In this document: in pieces, positions 55,256 to 64,000 of the stretch
How the letters are laid out: each line of letters opens with the position of its first letter
How positions within the stretch are numbered: the stretch's first letter is position 1
DNA from: Paraescarpia echinospica
Lineage: Eukaryota > Annelida > Polychaeta > Sabellida > Siboglinidae
Length of the DNA stretch: 64,000 nucleotides
Direction of reading: 5' to 3'
Assembly: GCA_020002185.1 (NCBI GenBank)
Contig: CM034535.1
Location: 72,938,684-73,002,683 of the forward strand
Program-made: the position numbers and the translations under genes
The notes under the pieces: generated by a model
Database searches by the model: none
What the model saw: the letters and a program-made list of their open reading frames with translations, nothing else
Told to the model about the DNA's origin: nothing

Positions 55256-57538
55256 ACCGGTACCTTGGTGTGTACGTAGAGTGTCACATGCACTATATTG
55301 ATCAGTGTTTCCGTCACACCTGATTCATTCTTAATTAATTCAACACGTTCATTGCAGTACGATGTTTGCGTCAACAGGCTGCGTGGGCCTTGTACAGGCA
55401 GATATTAACTGCTGCAAGCTGTTCCCTTATCAACTACCACAAACTTCCTTTTGGCATCAATCACATCATTTAAGTCTAAAAATAAAATGTGATAACCTTG
55501 ATATTTTGTGACATTGAAAACGTGAAATTCTAGACACAAAAATTGCAACAGTATCAATTTGCTGTATACAATTATTTTTGTGTTGTCAGTACCTAATTTT
55601 AGCTTCCACTGATTGTATAGAATATTAAATGTTATGATTATTAGTACTATTACAAAAATTTGGATATCATGTCAATAGCATGGACGATAGTAATAAAATA
55701 TGAGTCGGTCGATAGCAGAATAGACTGCACCTGTTATCGTCAACTTTCACAGTGCATGCCTGCGCCATTCATGGATGCACGCGCAGCATTCCGCTGTACA
55801 GTTATGTGCAGCAAGTAAAGATGATTTAAGTGTGACAATAACTTTCTGGTGACTGTCTGATAAGTGTCTATTTACGGGGAGGCGGCATGCATTGATTATG
55901 TGATGGCTACTAAACATTAGTTCTTCATTGTCACTGGTGGAGTGATTGTGTTGATGGGTACATTAGGATGAGCAGGGACCGGTGGTTCCCACAAATCTAT
56001 TCTTCCCATTGTGTGCAATGTTGTGAACATACATAAGCAATTTTAATAAATAATTTATATTTTGTGTTTTAGTTGTTTTGGTAGTTTAATGATAACAATT
56101 TTTAACTTGGTAACCCTGCCTGTGAGTACTGATGAAGATCCTAATTTCTGTGTGGCTTTTCTTAATAGATTGATGTCTATTCACTCTAACCATTTATCAT
56201 AGTAGGTATACCGTAGTGGCCGTATGTATTGGGACATTTAACAAAATAATTTTCAGCTGGCCCAAAACATACGGTGCACAAAAATAAATCTGAGATTCAC
56301 TGTTGCAATACTTACGGACACGAACGAATCCTGATGTCATGTTTTATTATCCTGGTGTTAACCTGGCTTTATAACTTCACCATAGTTAGCTGGTCTATTA
56401 TCCTGCTACTAGCTATGTTTTGAGTGGATGAATGGCCCTATATCTCGTGAAACAAATGTTTTATGTAGGGCCTACATCCTCAGCCATGTGAAGTGTTGAT
56501 TCTGTCTGGTACCGGTTTCCCACACTTGTTCAAAGACTATTTATGTGAGACAGTGTTCCCTGATAATGTAGTGGTGTTACTGACTCAGAATCGTAGCTAG
56601 TTTGCTGTAAATAACAAGGCAGATGTAAGTTTGTACCAGAACTTTGTATTAAGCCAAACATTAAACCATGCAATACAATATGTACACGAAGTTCCTCAGC
56701 CTATATAATTCTAATAAATAAGTTACAGCAAAGGTGAGGGGAACCAACCACACACAGGTGGTGGAACCCGTCCGTAAATTGCCAAAACTAAAACCCTGTG
56801 CAGAAGGGGAAAGCGTCAAAGCGCCCCAAAAACCCCTTCGCTACATCATGTAGGGAGATGAATACAAGAAATCTCACTGCATCCCACCCGTGAGGTCAGT
56901 TGGAATTGTCCAATGTCCAACCTCATAATTACAAACATTCTATACAAATATTTATTCAACATGCAAATACAATGTAACATGGAAAAATGCCAAATTATCA
57001 AACATAATTCTACCAAACCTGCAATTGTAAACATAAAAGTCATTTGATGTGCATCATAATGTCATATTTATTAAGTGACAGCTTGTACCATATTTAATCG
57101 CAGTACCACCCATCAGACACGGGTTAATTTCAATTGTTAATTTGTTAATTCAATTAATTTAGTTAATTGACTTTCTCAGGAGACACATTAATTTAATTAA
57201 GTAACTTTTCTGGAAGAGGGTAATATAATTTAAAAACTCTAGTAGATATAATTAGCTTTGATGATCTTATGACAAAATCCCCAAAGATAAATGTGAAAAG
57301 TGAATACAGTTGTCTTTTTATATGATTTTGATATATGTATGTACATCCCCAATGAATAGTCCTGTCTGGCTGCTATGGATTTACCATAACAATTGTAGCG
57401 AAGGCGCATTTGCATCGACAAACACATTCAAAATCAGTAGCATCCATTTTTAATGTAGCGAGCGTTGCGGTTAGTAAATTTTAACCGTTCAATTTTGGTG
57501 CAGTGTGGCGCGAACTCTGAAAGCGGCCCAGATGTAAA

Positions 57539-57593
57539 CAGGTTAGGTTAGGGTTAGGGTTAGGGTTAAGGTTAGGGTTGGGGTTAGGGTTGG
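57539..57593 (+). repeat. Interstitial telomeric tract (TTAGGG)n
   Basis: About eight TTAGGG-like units with GGTTA, AAGG and GGGG variants. Unique sequence continues on both sides, so it is not a chromosome end. On the minus strand it reads as an NPNPNPN peptide, which is an artefact. Confidence 0.95.
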
Positions 57594-58134
57594 TACCTGG
57601 CCAGACTTTGACAGCAGTAATTAATACAGTAACTTTTTGGGTGTAGCACAACAGCCATCTCTTTGATGTGTTTACTACCAAGCACTTTGACAGTCCGCAG
57701 AAATCACAATGGAGCAACCACTTCCTGTATGGTACAGAATTCTCAGCGCACTGGGCTGCACATGTTGTGCGCAGCAGCATGCTCGGAACACGGGAAATTG
57801 GGTTAAAGTGGGTGGTCTAAACGTGTCATTGTCACATTACTGTTTGATCTGGGTACTGGCCCATGGGCCCAGGGCTTCCTTATTAAACTGGATTTAACAT
57901 GTGTAGTTAGCATAGCATTAGAAACCATGTACATGTAGGATGAATTTTGTAGAGGTAAAATTGACTTCATTGTGACAACGACAATCAGTGACTGAAAGAG
58001 TGTTATATATAACCAGCTGAATCATGTAAGGTGTCATCTGTTAATTAATTAACATTAAATTAAACTATTAAGAGCACATCATTTTCTAATTTTAGTACAA
58101 ATGTTTTTGTCAGAAATTTGACAAGAGCATTGTT

Positions 58135-58415
58135 TTTAAAGGGACGTATATATAGTCTGTTCATTTACCCGGAATTAGCGGGAGTTGTAATTTCTAACTG
58201 GACGTCGCAGTGTTGACCGTGGGAAAGTGAGCATCGTTGAACATCAAAAGGTACAGCAGTTAACTCAGCCCAATTCGGCTGTGTTGCCAATAAAGCTTGT
58301 TTTGAAACTAGATGGTTTGTTTACTATTTGGACATACACCTTTGGTCTTGCCTTTCAAATTGTGACCATTGTTGCGGGCTTACTAAACATAATTTGGCGG
58401 GCAGTAAAGCTTCAA
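58135..58415 (+). repeat. Dispersed repeat, inverted partner of 46480-46760
   Basis: Shares GTTAACTCAGCCC, TGCCAATAAAGC and AATTTGGCGGGCAGTA-like words with the other copy. Unknown family. Confidence 0.7.
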
Positions 58416-60344
58416 AGTTAGTATAATCTTAAGAATATTAATACATTATTAATTAATACATGAAAAACTTGGAACAGACTTTGTCCTTTTAATGAGCCAT
58501 CCAGACCCCTTGACCTGAACTTATTAGGGGCCTGACAGTGAATCTAGGGGCCAGCGGGTCCCCGGGCCCATCCTAAATTCCAACCCTGAGTTATTCTTTG
58601 AATTCCTACTAAACATACTGCAGATTAAAACATCACGTGAAATGATGTGCAAGTCTTGGGACAATGCAGACAGTCGAGAGGTCACAGAGTTTTGTACATT
58701 ACAAACAAACATTGGGGGATGGCAACTAGGATGTTAGATGCGTATTGTGATACTTCCTAAATGTATAAAGGCTATGGCTGGTAGCTGAGAGAAGGACAAC
58801 ACATCAGGGCTGGTGCTACAGTAGTTGTATCACCCAAGTTTGTCTTGTTCACTTCAGAGCAGCTGCGATTGTAATACATTTTATTGATACACTGTTTTTT
58901 ATTTACACATTAGCATTGGGGAAAAAGTGGGTACTCACTCATCAGAAGTACGAATAATGGGTGTCCCAATACATAAGGACAAAAATAATTACATTTAGAT
59001 ACGTGTCCCAAAACATAAGGTACAGAAAAATAATAATTTTTCTAGATTTTTAAGGTGTCCCAAAACATAGTGTCCCGACAATACATACGGTCATTAGAGT
59101 GTATAGATTATGACAATTTCACAAATACATATATAAAACATAAATCATTATACAAAATTGAGATAATTACAACTTGGATAATAATTACCAAGTATTCTAC
59201 TATACTTATTAATTGTGGACAAATCATGTATACGTGAGTTCCTGGATAACACACACTGTATCTTAGGTGGAATGGGCTTTGATGGTGGTGACATCTAGAG
59301 GACTGAATGTAAGTTAGTATGAAAGTAGCTGACACTATGGTAGAAATCATGCTGAAATTTTTTTTGATGACAACATCTTCTCAAAGACAATATAACTGTC
59401 ATCTCAGTAAATACTGCTTTTTCCAGCAAGCAAGTGTCCGTTTGTAATATTTTTAATGAAATAGTTTTGTTGGACTGCTTGCTTTCGTTTTGTTAAATAC
59501 ACGTAAAGACTGAGAGTAGATAGATGGTATTAGAGAAATAATAGTTACTAGTTGATACCTACCCATGGAGAACCAAACCATGGGCAACAATGAATCTCTA
59601 TTACAGTATTTTGAACTAAAACATGTTCCCGTGACCATTTAATTTCTACCACCGACAATTACAACATTGCATGCCGCAGATGACAATGTCCTGTAAACAA
59701 CTCGACAGTGGCACCACCTAGGGAATGGCAGATTACTCAGTTTGTTTACTGTAAAAAGTATAACTCTAACTAGTTTCCTTTGTGTCCTTTAAACACACCG
59801 TCAGTTGGTAGGTAGATGAGAGACCAGTGGTCGAAGGAAGTGAGTGGACTTAAATAGAAGAGAGTGGACGTAGGTGCCTAGAAGGAGATACATTTACAGT
59901 GTCCCCAAGTTAGCAGATTAAAATTATAGATATTTCTGTGAGCTGCAGAAACAAAGAAAGGTTAAATGAAATGTTGAAGACTGATGAAGCTGATGTAATC
60001 AAATAGACTGCCTTGTTCTGTGACTCTGAAGAGTTTGTATTGAAACATTTAGTTTATAAGACATCAACATATTTTGTAGTAAAAGTTTTCCATCTGTCTT
60101 ATCAAATTCATGACTTTATGGTTATGGTAGATAGTCACATCGTGTTAACTCATAACTGTAAAATGTCTCTCCAAATGCCAAGGAGACATTAGAAACAGGG
60201 ATTAGGAAACTAAACTTGAACCACCAACCTGATGCAACAAACTTTAGATTTTGTATTTGGAAATTTATCTCATTTTTATTGATCTTGTTATATGTTTTGC
60301 TGATTTGTATACCTGTGTTAAACCTTCTTATTTTGTTTTTGTAG

Positions 60345-60379
60345 GAGGCTGATATTGAACAGCTTCAAACCAACATCAG
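60345..60379 (+). CDS. Coiled-coil-like protein, exon C (35-nt microexon)
   Basis: Between TTATTTTGTTTTTGTAG and ATCAG/GTGAGACA. It encodes EADIEQLQTNI plus two bases (phase 0 in, phase 2 out). It continues the charged heptad pattern of exon B and leaves the phase needed by exon D, which is the main support for so small an exon. Confidence 0.68.
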
Positions 60380-60519
60380 GTGAGACAACATTGTTCTCGT
60401 AGGGTGCATTAGCAGGGCAAACACCCTACTGGGTACACATGGAAGTTAATTTAGGTTGTGTTAGTTGTTAGCACAACACACCTAAATATATATGTAAACA
60501 TGTTTATTAAATTGCACTA

Positions 60520-60723
60520 ACAAGAGACTGCAATATTAAAACAAGAGACTGCAAAATAAAACAAGAGACTGCAATGTTAAAACAAGAGACTGCAATGTTA
60601 AAACAAGAGACTGCAATGTTAAAACAAGAGACTGAAATGTTAAAACAAGAGACTGCAATGTTAAAACAAGAGCCTGCAATATTAAAACAAGAGACTGCAA
60701 TGTTAAAACAAGAGACTGCAATG
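60520..60723. repeat. 21-bp minisatellite, about 9.7 units
   Basis: The unit is ACAAGAGACTGCAATGTTAA plus A, with few substitutions. Its minus-strand frame (LVLTLQS repeats) is open only because 21 is a multiple of three. Confidence 0.95.
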
Positions 60724-61095
60724 AAATTGTAAAATAGAACTTGTATAAAGTGTAAATGTAAACTAATTGAAAGTTGTTAGTGCAATAAAAAAACTAGAGA
60801 AACCATAGTGAAATTGCTCAAAGATCAAACACATTTATGTGGTTTATGTTGCTGATAGTGCCCCCTGCTGGATTGTCTTGTACTACTCTCATACATTATG
60901 ATTTACTAAGTTACTGTCATGTGAGTGTCTATTAATGAGACAGCAGATGGTAATGCCAAATAAGGTTTATCCAAGTACATTGGACACTGAACTTGTAAAG
61001 TCTCTTATTTAAAAACATAAAGGTTAATTAATTGTATAGACATTGTGGATCACAAAAACACATTTATGTGGTATAACTATTAAAATATCTATAGT

Positions 61096-61425
61096 TTATA
61101 CTATATTACATGATTTTACAATAACGATTACCATACTTTGTGCGTAATAAACCAAGTCTAACCTATAGGCAACTGTGGGCAGGCCAGGATTGTGAAATTT
61201 CCCAGTGTATTCATTCTCATTTTTTATTAACCCGTTATTCTCATGAAAAATCCCATTACACGTGCATTGGTCATTGATGTTGAAACATGGTGTATATTGA
61301 GGAGGCTGAGGCTCTACAAAAACCTCCCGCCGCACCCACCTTTGAGGCTCGCAAAATATTTCAACTTCAGACTCGTCCACCACTCGCTTCACACTCTGGA
61401 CTAGGCCCATCTTTTGACAATGCAA
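61096..61425 (-). CDS. Unrecognised 109-codon open frame within the intron
   Basis: An ATG-started frame with no tandem repeats and a balanced composition: a basic/acidic start (VKRVVDESEVEIFCEPQRWV), a Pro-rich middle and a Cys pair (DQCTCNG). No family recognised and no clear promoter or splice sites. It could be a relic of a retrocopy or a chance frame. Confidence 0.2.
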   Translation of the reverse strand: MHCQKMGLVQSVKRVVDESEVEIFCEPQRWVRREVFVEPQPPQYTPCFNINDQCTCNGIFHENNGLIKNENEYTGKFHNPGLPTVAYRLDLVYYAQSMVIVIVKSCNIV

Positions 61426-61629
61426 ACACTCTTTTGATCTTGTTATTGGGAAAATAAAGTCATGTTATGGTTCAACACAAGATCCAATTACCAACAGACC
61501 TGTTATATGAAAAAGAAAAACCTGTTGCAATTGTCCAGAAACCTGTCTCAATAGTGGGTCAACAGGTCTCTGGTTTGAGGGCTTGAGTGTGGCCCAGCTC
61601 TAAGTAGACACGTGTCATTCGTGTTTCAG

Positions 61630-61720
61630 TCGCACCCAGAGACAGTACAATGACTTAGACAGAGAATACCAGGAGGCAGCACTGGGAATACTCGCCATGG
61701 TGAGAAGACAGTCCAGTAAG
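61630..61720 (+). CDS. Coiled-coil-like protein, exon D
   Basis: 91 nt between TCGTGTTTCAG and AGTAAG/GTGAGTTCAC. The first base completes a Ser codon with exon C. It then reads RTQRQYNDLDREYQEAALGI and LAMVRRQSSK, with phase 0 at the donor. Helical and charged like exons B and C. RRQSS resembles a basophilic phosphorylation site (inference). The downstream exons lie outside the window or were not found. Confidence 0.75.
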
Positions 61721-62793
61721 GTGAGTTCACTTTCCTCTTTCTTGTGATCTTGTATGTTGTGAACCAGGTGTGTCACAGATGGAGCCCTAAAAGTTTGGGG
61801 TCTGAGATAGAAGATATCTGGGAATACTATTACAGCCATACAGAGGATACATTCATATGCACATGCCTAGTATATATGTTAACTTGATTATAATAGTTAT
61901 ATGATGCAGGGTAAAAACTATGCTAAAATTTAACCCTTTTGTTTACATTTCTTAGTATTTTGTTTTCATTATAACAACACGTATATGTTATGTGTGCTCT
62001 GTGTCTGTATCTGTCATCATAATACTCTTAGTAGTAGTGTCATTTTGTTATCATGATAACAGGCATTAATATTACTGTAATTTTTACAGTTTTTAATTGA
62101 AATCTACATCTATCTTCTGTTGTTGTTGTTGACATATGTTGTTGACAATTCTTAGACCTTGTGTGTGTCTACCTGTGGTATAAGTGTTAGCCAAATACCT
62201 AAGATATTTCAACATATTTCTCGTGCAGGAATCTACTTACAATCTAGATGGATTTTGGGATAGTTTGCACTGACAATGTCAAGTACAATTAATTGCATCA
62301 ACAGAGCAAGCAATTGTAAATTGTTGTTTGTTTATGTTTGTATGCTTGTGTATCAAAACTTGTGTCTAAGTCATCAATCTGGATGAGTAGAGTGTTGCAT
62401 GTACATACAGAGGGGACTCCAACTACAAGAAAATGTAAACTAACAAACAGTGTACAATGTGAAGTGGCATGCGTTGTTGTTAAATGAAAGAGACCCAGTA
62501 AGAGTGTTGATGACAGAATCTGGCGTCTGTCTTATCAAACTACTAGAGCCATAATTGGTCATGTCAGTGACCCGGTCATTTATCACTGACAGCAAGTCAG
62601 TTGTTGGGGGGATCATTCATTTGCAAAGTCAAAAAACACTTAGTGTTTTGTACTGGTTCAAACCACCACCCACCGCACTAATACATGATGTAGTACTAGT
62701 GATTTTGAGGGGTCCGATATGACTTACAAAACCACAGCCAATACCCACCGGATATATATATATATGTTTTGTTTTACTTTGCAAACTTGTAAG
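61721..62793 (+). other. Start of the downstream intron
   Basis: Begins GTGAGTTCAC. AT-rich, no recognised exon; an AT run lies at 62752-62765. Confidence 0.45.
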
Positions 62794-63380
62794 ACCATCC
62801 CCTAGTGTAATTATGATACCACCTCTTAGTGTAATTATGATACCACCCTTAGTGTAATTATGATACCATGCTTAGTGTAATTGTGATACCACCCTTAGTG
62901 TAAATATGATACCACCCTTAGTGTAATCATGATACCACCTCTTAGTGTAATCATGATACCACCCTTAGTGTAATTATGATACCACCCTTAGTTTAGTTAT
63001 GATACCACCCTTAGTGTAGTTATGATATCATCCCTTAGTGTTCTTATGATACCACCCCTTAATGTAATTATGATATCACCCCCTTGGTGTAGTTATGATA
63101 TCACCCCTTGGTGTAGTTATGATACCCTCCCTTGGTGTAGTTATGATACTACCCTTTAACATAGTTATGATACCCTCCCTTTGTGTAGTTATGATATCAC
63201 CACTTAGTGTAGTTATGATACCACCCCTTAGTGTAGTTATGATATCACCCCTTAGTGTAGTTATGATATCACCCCTTAGTGCAGTTATGATATCACCCCT
63301 TAGTGCAGTTATAAGATCACCCCTTAGTGCAGTTATGATACCACCCTTTAGTGTAGTTATGATATCACCCCTTGGTGTAG
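62794..63380. repeat. 23/24-bp minisatellite, about 25 units
   Basis: The unit is ACCACCCTTAGTGTAATTAT plus GAT (23 bp), passing into 24-bp units with CCCC from about 63000. In the 24-bp half both strands stay open with an 8-residue peptide period (GDIITTLR on the minus strand), a by-product of the array. Confidence 0.95.
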
Positions 63381-63789
63381 CAGCCATTCTCAGTGAGTGT
63401 CTATACCCTGACACAGCCACTCATGTAACTACTCTTTCAGTCTTGTCTTTGCTATCTTATCTCCCCCCAGCTGCTGTTTCCCCTCTCTGTCTCTCTCCGT
63501 CAGCCTGTTCTGTGTCAGTTATTGCTCTGTTATCTATGCTACAGTTTCTTGCTTCCTCTTTCTAGCCTCCTAAGGTGGTGCATTGTGAAATATCAAACAC
63601 AATATTTCAGTTGAGACTGTCTGTTCATTTTTAATGTAATATTCATCATACACAATACTAAAATAAATATGTTGCTAATATATTTAGTAATTGCCCCCCA
63701 AATTGAATTTATTAAATTGATCAGCTCAAAACATTGTTCACAATTTAGATGTTGTACCCACAACATTCAACTAACAAACAGCCATAATT

Positions 63790-64000
63790 AAAAAGGTAAG
63801 TTCTTGTGTAGCACAGTATCCAGTCCTTAGGACTGCTCCTGGCGCTTTACACTTTACTCACTGGCAGACCTGTTCAATCAAACGTCTTATCTGGGAAGCA
63901 TTCAGCTATGCTGCAATTACTGAGCGAAGACTATTCTTACACAACTGTCCACCATTGTCTATAGCCAGGTACTCATTCATACAGCTGCGTGAATGCAAAG
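63790..64000 (-). repeat. SINE family 2, cut by the window end
   Basis: The reverse complement shows GAGTACCTGGCTATAGACAA, GCTGAATGCTTCCCAGATAA, AACAGGTCTGCCAGTGAGTA and AAAGTGTAAAGCGCCAGGAG, then a TTACC end. The tRNA-like head lies beyond 64000. Confidence 0.8.

Larger units (their letters stand above)
56217..59093. mobile_element. Possible inverted-repeat-bounded element
   Basis: The left end TGGCCGTATGTATTGGGACA pairs with the right end TGTCCCGACAATACATACGG/TCA. GTCCCAAAACATA words recur inside the right end at about 58964, 59007 and 59056, and CCCAAAACATACGGTGCAC at 56262 in the left end. Target duplication is unclear (GTAG/TTAG). No transposase recognised. The interior contains the telomeric tract and another dispersed repeat, so it is composite or the pairing is partly fortuitous. 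Confidence 0.35.
46261..60344 (+). other. Intron (14.1 kb) between exons B and C
   Basis: Starts GTGAGTAAAA and ends TTATTTTGTTTTTGTAG. It includes dispersed repeats, a CA tract, an RTE fragment, two minisatellites and an interstitial telomeric tract. No additional convincing exon was found; a small one could have been missed. Confidence 0.55.
60380..61629 (+). other. Intron (1.25 kb) between exons C and D
   Basis: Starts GTGAGACAAC and ends TCGTGTTTCAG. It contains a 21-bp minisatellite and, on the minus strand at 61096-61425, an unrecognised 109-codon open frame with protein-like composition (EVFVEPQPPQYTPCFNINDQ). Confidence 0.6.

Noticed and set aside
54038..55279. 153-161-codon Ser/Thr/His-rich frames
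   Set aside because: Open because the 84-bp higher-order unit is divisible by three; no independent coding support.
57539..57593. Chromosome end
   Set aside because: The tract is only about 55 bp and unique sequence continues on both sides.
57481..57780. Minus-strand frame with an Asn-Pro repeat (NPNPNP)
   Set aside because: Translation of the TTAGGG tract.

Overview
The window is animal nuclear DNA: AT-rich, intron-dominated and packed with repeats. It holds an interstitial TTAGGG tract, tRNA-derived SINEs, RTE-type LINE fragments with a short trinucleotide tail, DNA-transposon relics, (TG)n/(CA)n/(CT)n microsatellites and several long minisatellites. There are no bacterial-style operons, ribosome binding sites, rRNA genes or CRISPR arrays. 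The repeat families suggest a marine invertebrate, possibly a mollusc, but the species cannot be fixed from sequence alone.

Host genes. The best-supported gene lies on the + strand in the right half. Four short exons (37620-37784, 46171-46260, 60345-60379, 61630-61720) have consensus splice sites and fully compatible phases (0, 0, 2, 0). Together they encode an uninterrupted Ser-rich then charged, coiled-coil-like segment that I cannot assign to a family. The introns are about 8.4, 14.1 and 1.25 kb and carry most of the repeats seen there. The upstream and downstream ends of the gene are not resolved. A possible leader exon or promoter near 28.4-28.55 kb has a perfect CRE and a strong splice donor. 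On the far left are a broken + strand exon resembling the P2X7 intracellular-tail domain (347-540) and an open 180-nt candidate exon on the - strand (1091-1270).

Layout. 0-3.6 kb: P2X7-tail-like relic, candidate exon, SINE, decayed hAT-like transposase, LINE 3' scrap. 3.6-8.6 kb: noncoding with small palindromes. 8.6-12.5 kb: 37-bp minisatellite of about 105 units with higher-order structure. 13.4-17.6 kb: a segment bounded by a perfect 30-bp inverted repeat and holding a recurring 16-bp motif, possibly an unrecognised transposon. 17.7-19.2 kb: 33-bp minisatellite and a long CT/GT microsatellite. 23.5-24.7 kb: broken LINE and a dispersed repeat. 26.5-27.7 kb: TIR-bounded nonautonomous DNA transposon. 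33.4-40.5 kb: inverted dispersed duplicates, 31-bp and 49-bp minisatellites, and the first confident exon. 43-45.5 kb: SINE, an RTE LINE lacking its RT core, and a second SINE. 51.4 kb: second RTE fragment. 53-55.1 kb: 49-bp and 28-bp minisatellites. 56.2-59.1 kb: inverted-repeat-bounded segment with the interstitial telomeric tract. 60.3-61.7 kb: last two exons. 62.8-63.4 kb: 23/24-bp minisatellite. The window ends inside a SINE.

Most open reading frames here are by-products of tandem repeats and are not annotated as genes. Protein family calls rest on residue patterns recognised by eye, not on searches.
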